NCBI GenBank assembly: GCA_002314145.1
Contig: DCCG01000037.1
Span: forward strand, 1 to 17,349
DNA: 17,349 nucleotides
Direction of reading: 5' to 3'
DNA from: Thalassolituus sp. UBA1087
Lineage (GTDB): Bacteria; Pseudomonadota; Gammaproteobacteria; Pseudomonadales; Oceanobacteraceae
Below are positions 1-6,856 of the stretch, piece after piece. The translations under genes were made by a program, and so were the position numbers. The notes below the pieces were generated by a model that worked only from the letters and a program-made list of their open reading frames with translations, did not search any database and had not been told where the DNA came from. Position 1 is the stretch's first letter; every line of letters begins with the position of its first letter.

Positions 1-72
1 ATTATTTTCCGCATGGACCACTAGTGCTTGATACTTCTTTAGCAGCTCAAGCTCCTGATCAGATATTTCCAT
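1..72 (-). CDS. 5' fragment of a gene in a second integron cassette
   Basis: An open frame starts at the ATG at 72-70 and runs off the left edge after 24 codons (MEISDQELELLKKYQALVVH and four more residues). A purine-rich site (AAGAGG) lies about six bases before the ATG. The ATG is about 22 bp past the attC recombination point, the usual position for the first codon of a cassette gene. The visible part is acidic and likely helical. It is too short to assign a family. Confidence rests on the cassette context, not on similarity. Confidence 0.6.
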   Translation of the reverse strand, partial: MEISDQELELLKKYQALVVHAENN

Positions 73-89
73 ACTTGCCTCTTGAAGAA

Positions 90-164
90 ACGTAACGCTC
101 CGCACATCGGCGAGCGAAGCGAGTCCTAGTGGCGAAGCCACAATAATGGTGCGGCTTGTTATGA
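90..164 (-). repeat. attC recombination site (59-be) of an integron cassette
   Basis: Read on the minus strand, the site opens with an R'' box TCATAAC (164-158) and closes with an R' box GTTACGT (96-90). Next inward, the L-type arms CCGCAC and GTGCGG pair with each other. They are separated from TAAC/GTTA by short unpaired spacers (AAG and AGC), as in known attC sites. The variable centre holds a perfect hairpin (GTGGC/GCCAC at 129-133 and 137-141, loop GAA) and a second GCGAAGC-rich fold. R'' is complementary to GTTATGA at 429-423, the start of the same cassette, which independently supports both boundaries. Expected crossover is between G96 and T95. Confidence 0.85.
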
Positions 165-428
165 GTATTCTCATACTTCATCTGGTATTCCCGATATAAA
201 CTCAACCAACCTCTCAATTGATTGACGCCCATCTATCATCCCATCTGTATAATCTTCAGCGATTCTGATTGGCTCATTTCTCGTTCCTAATGGGATAGCT
301 TCCATACTTTCAATGTCACCACCAAAAACTTTCAAAACATCATAAACATTATGAAATTCTCCAGCCTCAATTTTAACCAGAATACGCTTCTTTCTCACTT
401 GATTGTTCATATACATCCAAGCTCATAA
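96..428 (-). mobile_element. Complete integron gene cassette, 333 bp
   Basis: The cassette begins at TTATGAGC (428 downward, after G429) and ends at the G of GCG|TTACG (96). It contains one short gene with about 12 bp of leader and a 3' attC. The composition is visibly more AT-rich than the metabolic genes to the right, as is common for captured cassettes. A second cassette follows at 95 and below, so this is an array of at least two cassettes. No attC can be made out immediately upstream of 429, so this is probably the first cassette of the array. Confidence 0.8.
171..416 (-). CDS. Integron cassette-encoded protein of unknown function, 81 aa
   Basis: The only open frame in the cassette; it stops 6 bp before the attC R'' box, the normal packing for cassette genes. 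The start is either ATG 416 or ATG 410 (third residue); a GGA lies 5 bases ahead of the second, so translation may begin at 410. The N-terminus is basic (NNQVRKKRILVKIEAG) and the rest acidic, with no transmembrane segment, signal peptide or toxin-like motif visible. I do not recognise the family. A small soluble protein with one beta-rich N-terminal half and a C-terminal helix (SIERLVEFISG) would fit. Confidence 0.75.
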   Translation of the reverse strand: MYMNNQVRKKRILVKIEAGEFHNVYDVLKVFGGDIESMEAIPLGTRNEPIRIAEDYTDGMIDGRQSIERLVEFISGIPDEV

Positions 429-429
429 C

Positions 430-810
430 AGTTTATTCATACGCACGCGCACTTTGACACCACGCATATTTCCCTTGATTTCCCTCTAACTTATTGTCAA
501 ACCTCGTAAAAGTCCACCTGCTAATATGTTCATCAGGTGCCTTAACGCGCATGCGCGTTTGCACTCCTTGTCAGTCAGTCCCCCTGCGCGTTATCGCAGT
601 TATGACATATATAAGTGTGTGATTTCCAAAGGTTTTTAAGACTAGCGTGTGTTGATTCGCGGATGCGTGTTTTGCCATTGCCGTGTAAACACGCATAGAA
701 AGACTTCATTTCAGAAATTTACTGTCTGCATATTCAGTCTTTGGTGAATAATAAAAACCAGAGAGCCTAAGAGTACCCGCCAAAAATCAAGATTATCAAT
801 AGCCGACTCC
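430..810. other. Gene-free, palindrome-rich spacer next to the integron array
   Basis: No convincing open frame on either strand. It contains a perfect 16-bp palindrome at 544-559 (AACGCGCATGCGCGTT), a 9-bp inverted repeat (543-551 with 585-593), a short inverted repeat CGTGT-AA-ACACG near 681-692, and many GCGTG/CACGC words. This is where attI and the integrase gene should lie relative to the cassettes, but no integrase is encoded. A TTTGACA word on the minus strand (near 520) could be part of a cassette promoter, but no good -10 box follows it. Confidence 0.5.
543..593. repeat. Inverted repeat TAACGCGCA...TGCGCGTTA with overlapping perfect palindrome
   Basis: Arms 543-551 and 585-593 are perfectly complementary over 9 bp around a 33-bp centre. 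The left arm is also half of the 16-bp palindrome at 544-559, so two alternative hairpins compete. The outer bases (ATAAC...GTTAAG on the minus strand) resemble the R boxes of an attC, but the L boxes and unpaired spacers are not clear. It may be a degenerate attC or a protein-binding site. Confidence 0.4.
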
Positions 811-847
811 GCCAAAAAACAAAAAAAGGGCCCCGCAGGGCCCTTTT
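811..847 (-). terminator. Rho-independent terminator of the aminotransferase operon
   Basis: A 10-bp stem (824-833 with 838-847, AAAAGGGCCC / GGGCCCTTTT) has a 4-base loop CGCA. On the minus strand the stem is followed by a long U-rich tract (complement of the A-run 811-827). It lies about 55 bp past the stop of the aminotransferase gene. The complementary U-run on the plus strand is shorter (TTTTCCTTT), so it could also act weakly in the other direction. Confidence 0.9.
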
Positions 848-901
848 CCTTTCCCGACTAATACAGTCAGTTATTTGTTGCGCTTTATCCAAAGCTCCTG
901 C

Positions 902-2239
902 TTACATCAGCCCTTCGGCTTTCACATAGGCTTCTGTCACGGCGATGGCTTTGGCGAATTTCTCCATCATCTCGTCGATCTGAGCTGTGGTGATGATCAG
1001 CGGTGGGCAGAAGGCGATGGCGGTGCCGCCCACGGCACGCAGAATCAGGCCCTGGTCCTGACAGGCTTTGGCCAGGTGGTAAGACACGGCTGCCGGGAAG
1101 GCTTCACCTTTAGCTTTGTTGTGCAGATCGATGGCGCCGATCAGGCCGCGGCCGCGGACTTCGCCAACCAGCGGATGGTCGGTGTATTGCTGCAGTTGGC
1201 TCTGCAGGTAGTCACCGGTTTCGGCGGCTTTGGCGAAGATGTTGTCACGCTCGTATATTTGCAGGGTTTTCAGTGCGACAGCGCAGGCCACCGGGTGTGC
1301 GGAGTAGGTGTAGCCGTGGCCGAACACGCCGAGCTCGTTGCTGGGTTCAATCATGGCTTCGTACATATCACCGCGGATAACCGCCGCACTGATGGGCATA
1401 TAGGCGGAAGACAGCTGTTTGGCCAGGCTCATCATGTCTGGTTTGATGTCCATGGTGGTGGAGCCGAAGTCGTTACCGGTACGGCCAAAACCACAGATCA
1501 CTTCATCTGCCCAGAAGAAAATGTCGTATTTCTTCAGCAGCGCCTGCACTTTTTCGTAATAACCTGCAGGAGGAATAATCACGCCGCTGGCACCGGTAAT
1601 GGGTTCAGCAATAAAGGCGGCGACGGTGTCCGGGCCTTCGGCCAGAATCTGTTGCTCAAGGTTGCCGACGATGCGGTCAACAAACTGGGCTTCAGTTTCG
1701 CCCGGCAGGCTGTCGCGCAGGTAGTAGGGGGCATCGGTATGGGAAATACCCAGCGCTTCAACCGGCAGGTCGAAGTTGGTGTGGTTCACTTCCAGCCCGG
1801 TTAAACAGGCAGAGGCGACGGTAATGCCATGGTAAGAACGCTTACGGGCAATGATTTTACGCTTTTCCGGTTTGCCAATGGCGTGGAAGTAGTAGTGCAG
1901 CAGTTTAATCTGGGTGTCGTTGGCGTCAGAACCTGAGTTGCCGAAGAACACATGGGCGTTCTCGATCGGCACCATAGCGGTGAGTTTTTCCGCCAGTTCG
2001 GTGCCGATATCGTGGGATTTACCGCCGAACATATGGGAATACGACAGGTTGTGCAGCTGGTTGGTAGCGGCGTCGATCAGCTCCTGGTTGTTATAGCCCA
2101 GCGACGTACACCACAGACCGGCCATACCTTCCAGGTACTGGTTGCCCTGATTGTCGTAGACATAAATACCATCGCCTTTTTCCAGGGTCAGGTTGATGCC
2201 GGTTTTTAAGTTGGAAGACGGAAGAATTAAACTGCTCAT
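902..2239 (-). CDS. Class III omega-aminotransferase (PLP), likely amine or GABA : pyruvate type
   Basis: Fold-type I class III aminotransferase of about 445 aa, normal for the family. Seen: the N-terminal GMAGLWC motif (39-44), the phosphate-binding FFGNSGSDAND segment (99-109), YHG (136-138), the cofactor-binding ADEVICGFGRTG motif (244-255, D245), and the PLP Schiff-base lysine in SLAKQLSSAY (K274). I chose ATG 2239 because GAGAG lies 8-9 bases upstream; a TTG at 2254 would add five residues. It lies 80 bp downstream of gabD in the same direction, so it probably makes the semialdehyde that GabD oxidises. Overall style recalls SpuC-type putrescine:pyruvate and plant GABA:pyruvate transaminases. 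Exact substrate (GABA, putrescine, beta-alanine) cannot be read from sequence. Confidence 0.9.
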   Translation of the reverse strand: MSSLILPSSNLKTGINLTLEKGDGIYVYDNQGNQYLEGMAGLWCTSLGYNNQELIDAATNQLHNLSYSHMFGGKSHDIGTELAEKLTAMVPIENAHVFFGNSGSDANDTQIKLLHYYFHAIGKPEKRKIIARKRSYHGITVASACLTGLEVNHTNFDLPVEALGISHTDAPYYLRDSLPGETEAQFVDRIVGNLEQQILAEGPDTVAAFIAEPITGASGVIIPPAGYYEKVQALLKKYDIFFWADEVICGFGRTGNDFGSTTMDIKPDMMSLAKQLSSAYMPISAAVIRGDMYEAMIEPSNELGVFGHGYTYSAHPVACAVALKTLQIYERDNIFAKAAETGDYLQSQLQQYTDHPLVGEVRGRGLIGAIDLHNKAKGEAFPAAVSYHLAKACQDQGLILRAVGGTAIAFCPPLIITTAQIDEMMEKFAKAIAVTEAYVKAEGLM

Positions 2240-2251
2240 GTAGGTATCTCT

Positions 2252-2283
2252 CAATAAAAGGCCGCGCCGGAATCAGCGCGGCC
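2252..2283 (-). terminator. Intra-operon hairpin with short U-tract between gabD and the aminotransferase gene
   Basis: A perfect 8-bp GC-only stem (GGCCGCGC at 2260-2267 with GCGCGGCC at 2276-2283) has an 8-base loop. On the minus strand it is followed by TTTTATTG. It starts 36 bp after the gabD stop and ends just before the aminotransferase ribosome-binding site. It looks like a leaky terminator or RNA-stability element that would lower expression of the downstream gene relative to gabD. Confidence 0.6.
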
Positions 2284-2318
2284 CGTAAGCACGGTCTGTA
2301 TGCTTGTGCGGGCGGTTA

Positions 2319-3770
2319 TCAGATACCGCCAATACAGATGTATTTGGTTTCCAGAAAATCGTCGAGGCCATATTTGGAACCTTCACGACCCTGGCCGGAT
2401 TCTTTAACACCACCGAACGGAATCACTTCGGAGCTGATGCCGGTTTCGTTAACACCGACCATGCCGTATTCCAGCGCTTCGCTGACGCGGAAAATACGGC
2501 CCATATCCTGGGTGTACATATAAGACGCCAGACCAAACTCGGTATCGTTGGCCATATCGATGGCATCCTGTTCGGTGTCGAATTTAAATACCGGTGCCAC
2601 CGGGCCGAAGATTTCTTCGCGGAATACGCGCATAGAAGAATTTACGTTGGTCAGCACGGTGGGCTCATAGAAGTGGTCGCCCTGTGAACCTGGCTTACCA
2701 CCGATAACCACTTTGGCGCCATCGGCGACAGCAGCTTTCACTTTTTCGTCCACACCCTGTACCGCTTTGGTGGTGATTAACGGGCCGTGGGTGGTACCTT
2801 CCTGCAGGCCGTTTCCGACGTTAAAGTTTTTCACTTTTTCGGCGAATTTTTCCACGAAGGCATCGTAAATACCGGCCTGCACCAGCATGCGGTTGGAGCA
2901 GATACAGGTCTGACCTGAGTTACGGTATTTGGCGGCGATGGCGCCGTCGACGGCTTTGTCCAGGTCGGCGTCATCAAAGACGATCACAGGCGCGTTACCG
3001 CCCAGCTCCATGGAGGTACGCTTAACCGTATCGGCACACTGCTTCATCAGCAGTTTACCCACCGGGGTGGAACCGGTGAAGGTGACTTTGCGTACGATGG
3101 GGCTGGCGGTCATTTCACCGCCAATGGCCGGTGCATCCAGACCGGTAATAATGTTGAACACGCCATCCGGCAGACCGGCACGCTTGCCCAGCTCTGCGAT
3201 GGCCAGTGCAGACAGCGGCGTTTCGGCGGCAGGTTTTAATACCACGGTGCAGCCAACCGCCAGACCGGGCGCCACTTTGCGGGTAATCATGGCGTTGGGG
3301 AAGTTCCACGGTGTAACCGCAGCGACCACGCCAATGGGTTGTTTGATCACTAAACCACGGCGGTCCGGAGTCTGCGGAATAATATCGCCATACACGCGTT
3401 TGCCTTCTTCAGAGAACCATTTCAGGAAGGAGGCACCGTAATTCACTTCGCCGCGTGATTCGGCCAGTGGTTTGCCCTGTTCCGCCGTCATCAGAATGGC
3501 CAGATCTTCTTTGGCTTCCATCATCAGGTCGTACCAGCGCTCAAGGATATCGCAGCGTTCTTTGGCGGTTCTGGCGCGCCACTCAATCTGTGCTTTTTCA
3601 GCGATGGCAATGGCTTCGCGGGTTTCATCGGCGCCCATGTCCGCCACTTTGGCCAGTACTTCGCCGGTGGCGGGGTTGGTGACGTCAAAGGTTTTGCCGC
3701 CGGCAGCATCACGCCACTGGCCGTTAATAAAGCCCTGGGTCTGCAGTAAAGTGCTGTCGTTCAGTTGCAT
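2319..3770 (-). CDS. gabD: NAD(P)-dependent succinate-semialdehyde dehydrogenase
   Basis: Oxidises succinate semialdehyde to succinate, the last step of GABA degradation. The protein is 483 aa, against 482 in E. coli GabD, and lines up with it from the first residues (MQLNDSTLL vs MKLNDSNLF) to the CIGG end. Seen: PWNFPNAMITRK (N156), LKPA (K179), FTGSTPVG cofactor loop, ELGGNAP with the general base E255, and GQTCICSNR with nucleophile C289 and the nearby C291 typical of redox-sensitive SSADHs. An AAAGGAG ribosome-binding site lies 6 bases ahead of the ATG. First gene of a two-gene leftward operon, divergent from a LysR regulator that probably controls it. Confidence 0.95.
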   Translation of the reverse strand: MQLNDSTLLQTQGFINGQWRDAAGGKTFDVTNPATGEVLAKVADMGADETREAIAIAEKAQIEWRARTAKERCDILERWYDLMMEAKEDLAILMTAEQGKPLAESRGEVNYGASFLKWFSEEGKRVYGDIIPQTPDRRGLVIKQPIGVVAAVTPWNFPNAMITRKVAPGLAVGCTVVLKPAAETPLSALAIAELGKRAGLPDGVFNIITGLDAPAIGGEMTASPIVRKVTFTGSTPVGKLLMKQCADTVKRTSMELGGNAPVIVFDDADLDKAVDGAIAAKYRNSGQTCICSNRMLVQAGIYDAFVEKFAEKVKNFNVGNGLQEGTTHGPLITTKAVQGVDEKVKAAVADGAKVVIGGKPGSQGDHFYEPTVLTNVNSSMRVFREEIFGPVAPVFKFDTEQDAIDMANDTEFGLASYMYTQDMGRIFRVSEALEYGMVGVNETGISSEVIPFGGVKESGQGREGSKYGLDDFLETKYICIGGI

Positions 3771-3900
3771 AAAAATCTCCTTTGAGGGCCTGCTGACAGT
3801 TATTGAATCAAGCCTGTTATAGGTTAAAAAATATTCAGTTCAGAGTCGGGAATGTTGCTGATAAACAGTTTGGCAGACATTCTCAGGATGCGTTCCACTG

Positions 3901-3930
3901 AAACCCGGCGGTTGCATCCGGGTTTTCTCT
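3901..3930 (+). terminator. Orphan terminator-like hairpin in the gabD/lysR divergent region
   Basis: Perfect 8-bp arms (AAACCCGG 3901-3908, CCGGGTTT 3918-3925) enclose a 9-base loop, followed by a pyrimidine tract TCTCT. It points rightward but no plus-strand gene lies upstream, since gabD is on the other strand. It could end a short non-coding transcript from 3780-3900 or insulate the lysR promoter. Nothing else supportable is seen in 3780-4050; a 64-codon open frame there has no recognisable features. Confidence 0.4.
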
Positions 3931-4050
3931 GCTGCTGCGCTGCCCGTCAGTCGCTCCTGCTGCCTTGTACTGAGAAAACGGCTTCTCAACAGGCCCTGTG
4001 GGATTCAATGTATCTCTGCGTACCTTTGCTTTATATAATGATTTAAAAGT

Positions 4051-4078
4051 TTTTACTTTTGGATATGCAAAAGTAAAA
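4051..4078. promoter_or_regulatory. 11-bp perfect inverted repeat, probable LysR operator
   Basis: Arms TTTTACTTTTG (4051-4061) and CAAAAGTAAAA (4068-4078) are perfectly complementary around a 6-bp spacer, GATATG. The repeat sits 32 bp upstream of the LysR start and just downstream of a TATAAT sequence (4034-4039) that could be the lysR -10 box. LysR-type sites are typically AT-rich dyads of the T-N11-A kind, which this contains. Its position would suit autorepression. Which regulator binds is inferred from position only. Confidence 0.65.
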
Positions 4079-4110
4079 TCATAGCTGTCAAAACCCGGGC
4101 GGAGACCATT

Positions 4111-5028
4111 ATGGGGCGGAAAAAAGCGGCCTTACCGGGCCAGTTAAGTGACCTGGATCTGCGCCTGTTGCGGGTGTTCCGCGCCGTGGCGGAAAGCGGC
4201 GGCATCAGTGCTGCTGAACTGCGCCTGAATCTGGCCAACTCCACCATCTCTAACTACATCGCCGATCTGGAAAGCCGTCTGGATATGCGTCTGTGCGAGC
4301 GCGGGCGCGGCGGCTTCAGTCTGACTGAGCAGGGGCGGGTGGTGTATGAAGCCAGCAATGAGCTGTTCAGTGCCGTGGATCAGTTCCGCTCGCAGATTAA
4401 CCGTTCGCACCAGCGCTTATTGGGCGAACTGCATCTGGCCTGCGCTGAGCACCTGCCCGGCGGCCCGGATTCGGTCATGGTGAAAGCCTTGCGGCGCTTT
4501 TCTGAGCTGGCACCGGACGTGCGGGTGGAAATCAGCACCCTGTCTTCGGATGACGTGACCAGCGCTGTGCTGGATAAAAAAGCCGATCTTGGCGTTACCG
4601 TGCTGTTGCAGACTTTTACTGAACTGGAGACGCTGCCGCTGTTCGATGAGTTGATGCAGCTTTACTGCGGAGAAGGCCATCCTTTATACGGCAAAGCCGG
4701 AGTGAAAACCGCTGAGCTGGCCGACTATAAGTTTGTTGAATCGCCACGCCTGATGCCGGGGCGCGAAGTATCACCGGATGTGCGTCTGTGGAATAAACAG
4801 GCCCGCGCCCACCATCAGGAAGCGCGCGCAGCATTAATATTAAGCGGCCATTATCTGGGCATGTTGCCGGAACATATGGTGCGCAACTGGGGCTATGATC
4901 AGAAACTGCAGCCGCTGTTGCCGGAGCGTTACAGCTACGCCAATACCTACAGTGCTATTCATCGCCGCCATCCGCGCAATGCGGAGGCGGTCACCTTATT
5001 CTGCGATTGCCTGCTGGCATCGGTGTAA
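4111..5028 (+). CDS. LysR-family transcriptional regulator, probable regulator of the amine/GABA genes
   Basis: A 305-aa LTTR with a short lysine-rich N-terminal tail. The winged helix-turn-helix lies at about 14-73 (LDLRLLRVFRAVAESGGIS, NSTISNYIADLESRLDMRLC, then RGGFSLTEQGRVVY). A two-subdomain periplasmic-binding-like effector domain follows from about residue 100 to the end. GGAG lies 6 bases before the ATG. It is divergent from gabD-aminotransferase and 105 bp upstream of puuB in the same direction, so it may act on both sides. The HTH has AELRLNLANST where many LTTRs have AAxxLxxSQPA, placing it in a subgroup I cannot name. Effector unknown; an amine or amino acid would fit the neighbours. 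Confidence 0.9.
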   Translation: MGRKKAALPGQLSDLDLRLLRVFRAVAESGGISAAELRLNLANSTISNYIADLESRLDMRLCERGRGGFSLTEQGRVVYEASNELFSAVDQFRSQINRSHQRLLGELHLACAEHLPGGPDSVMVKALRRFSELAPDVRVEISTLSSDDVTSAVLDKKADLGVTVLLQTFTELETLPLFDELMQLYCGEGHPLYGKAGVKTAELADYKFVESPRLMPGREVSPDVRLWNKQARAHHQEARAALILSGHYLGMLPEHMVRNWGYDQKLQPLLPERYSYANTYSAIHRRHPRNAEAVTLFCDCLLASV

Positions 5029-5083
5029 CATGCAGGGCGGAAATATCTCCCGGTGGGTATGGTTGCTGTCTGAGATGGGGACT

Positions 5084-5102
5084 ATTGTAAGCGTATAACA
5101 AT
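5084..5102. promoter_or_regulatory. Short dyad upstream of puuB
   Basis: ATTGT (5084-5088) and ACAAT (5098-5102) form an inverted repeat around 9 bp and satisfy a T-N11-A pattern. A TATAAC word (5094-5099) inside it could be a -10 box, but no matching -35 is evident. It could be an operator for puuB; the arms are short enough to occur by chance. Confidence 0.25.
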
Positions 5103-5133
5103 GGTCTTTAGCCTTTTCAGGCAGGAATTCTGT

Positions 5134-6420
5134 ATGAGCAGCTATCCCTCTTCTTATTACGCGGCGTCAGCAAACCGCAAAACAGCGCGTCCGGCTCTGG
5201 CAGAGTCGCTGGAAGCGGATGTCTGTGTGATTGGTGCCGGTTTTACCGGACTGTCGTCAGCTCTGCATCTGGCAGAACGCGGTTACTCGGTAGTGGTTCT
5301 GGAAGCCAGCCGTATCGGTTTTGGTGCGTCCGGCCGTAACGGCGGCCAGATTGTGCACAGCTACAGCCGTGATATGGATTTTATTGAAAATCACTATGGT
5401 ACAGAAACGGCCAATGCCATGGGCTCGATGGCCTTTGAAGGCGGCCGTATTATCCGCCGTATTGTTCAGCAGTATGACATTCAGTGTGATCTGAAAGACG
5501 GCGGTATTTTTGCTGCCTGTAATAAAAAACAGTTCCGCGATCTGGTTGATCACAAAAAACTGTGGCAGAAACACGGCAATGATCAGCTGGAGCTGCTGGA
5601 TGAAAACCAGCTGCAGGATTACATCGGCACCAGCCGTTACACCGGCGGTCTGCTGGATAAATCCGGTGGTCATATTCATCCGCTGAACCTGACACTGGGC
5701 GAAGCCGATGCGATTGAATCACTGGGTGGCAAAGTCTTTGAAGATTCACCGGTCACCTTTGTCGAACAGGGGGAGAACCCGGTGGTGAAAACGGCCAGCG
5801 GCCAGGTGCGTTGTCAGTATGTGATGATTGCGACCAACGCCTATGTGGAAGGCATCGGCAATGTCTTCCCGGAGCTGACCAATAAATCCATGCCGTGCGG
5901 CACTCAGGTTATTACGACAGAACCACTGAGCGAAGCGCAGCAGAAACAACTGTTGCCGCAGGACTATTGTGTGGAAGACAGTAATTATCTGCTGGATTAC
6001 TACCGCTTAAGTGGCGATGGCCGCTTAATTTATGGTGGTGGTGTGACTTATGGTGCGCGCGAGCCGGAAAAAATTGAGAGTCTGATCCGTCCGAAAATGC
6101 TGAAAACCTTCCCGCAGCTGAAGGATGTAAAAATTGATTATGCCTGGACCGGGAATTTCCTGCTGACTCTGATGCGCCTGCCGCAGTTCGGACGCGTAGG
6201 TAATAATATTTTTTACGCACAGGGTTACAGCGGCCACGGTGTTACCTCCACACACCTGGCTGGTGAGCTGGTGGCCAGTGCGATTCAGGGCCACGCTGAA
6301 CGCTTTGATGTGTTTGCCGGCCTGCCACAATATCCGTTCCCGGGTGGCCGTATGCTGCGTGTGCCTTACACCGCCATCGGCGCTTTCTATTACGACCTGC
6401 GCGATAAGCTGGGTATCTGA
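5134..6420 (+). CDS. puuB: Gamma-glutamylputrescine oxidase (FAD-dependent, DAO family)
   Basis: Oxidises gamma-glutamylputrescine to gamma-glutamyl-gamma-aminobutyraldehyde, releasing ammonia and H2O2, in the Puu route of putrescine use. From the ATG at 5134 the protein is 428 aa (E. coli PuuB is 426) and follows it closely: SSYYAASAN at the N-terminus, Rossmann GAGFTG (34-39) with E57 at the second strand's end, then GFGASGRNGGQ (62-72), DKSGGHIHPLNL, SMPCGTQVITTE, NYLLDYYRL, and a C-terminal GYSGHGV and PFPGGR. An upstream ATG at 5101 would add eleven residues without family support; AGGA lies ahead of 5134. The other puu genes are absent, so the aldehyde and amidase steps must be supplied elsewhere. 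Confidence 0.93.
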   Translation: MSSYPSSYYAASANRKTARPALAESLEADVCVIGAGFTGLSSALHLAERGYSVVVLEASRIGFGASGRNGGQIVHSYSRDMDFIENHYGTETANAMGSMAFEGGRIIRRIVQQYDIQCDLKDGGIFAACNKKQFRDLVDHKKLWQKHGNDQLELLDENQLQDYIGTSRYTGGLLDKSGGHIHPLNLTLGEADAIESLGGKVFEDSPVTFVEQGENPVVKTASGQVRCQYVMIATNAYVEGIGNVFPELTNKSMPCGTQVITTEPLSEAQQKQLLPQDYCVEDSNYLLDYYRLSGDGRLIYGGGVTYGAREPEKIESLIRPKMLKTFPQLKDVKIDYAWTGNFLLTLMRLPQFGRVGNNIFYAQGYSGHGVTSTHLAGELVASAIQGHAERFDVFAGLPQYPFPGGRMLRVPYTAIGAFYYDLRDKLGI

Positions 6421-6856
6421 TTTCCGTCTTGTGTATGACCGGTCAGTTATGCAGTCGGCCGGCCATGCACTTTTTTATCTTCTCTTTGATTTCTCTCTGT
6501 CTCCTTTCTGATCCCCCGTTTGTTCATCTGATCGCCCACTGTTTCTGTGCCCCGGAATACGGCCTGCACTGAGCGCTGTCTGCGTGTCAGGTTATGCATG
6601 GGGGTCATATCAGCTACACGGGCTGTCCACGCTAATGGGCGTTATTTCATATATCCGACATATTTCTCTTCCACGATGAGCCGGCGTTAACGACAGGCAG
6701 TGATGGTGACGCAGCGCCCTGGTCAGTTCCCCCTGGCCGTTACCCTGTGTATCGGGTTTATCGCCCGCCGGCAGCAGCAAACGACACTTTCCGTGGCGCT
6801 ATTTCTGCGCCTGCACTGACGCATCCGTTTGAAACGAAAACGATCAGAGGCAATGC
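6421..6856. other. 436-bp spacer without a supportable gene
   Basis: No open frame with gene-like features on either strand. It holds a perfect palindrome TGACCGGTCA at 6436-6445 and a GGCCGGCC palindrome (6457-6464) followed closely by TTTTTT (6471-6476), which may serve as a weak terminator for puuB. The rest shows no clear promoter or repeat. The TGACCGGTCA word is related to the tandem repeat core at the far right end of the window. Confidence 0.5.

Noticed and set aside
430..540. Possible extra cassette between the inverted repeat at 543-593 and the cassette start at 429
   Set aside because: A cassette there would need its own attC ending at 429 with an R'' box matching GTTAAGG; no such sequence is present.
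875..1804. 309-codon plus-strand open frame opposite the aminotransferase gene
   Set aside because: It lies antisense to a strongly conserved gene, has a His/Gly-rich composition typical of mirrored codons, and shows no family features.
3852..4046. 64-codon open frame in the gabD/lysR spacer
   Set aside because: No ribosome-binding site, runs through a terminator-like hairpin, and its composition is not protein-like.
6640..6720. GGCGTTA-type words suggesting attC sites in the 6421-6856 spacer
   Set aside because: No paired R'' and L boxes and no cassette-like gene; short matches expected by chance.
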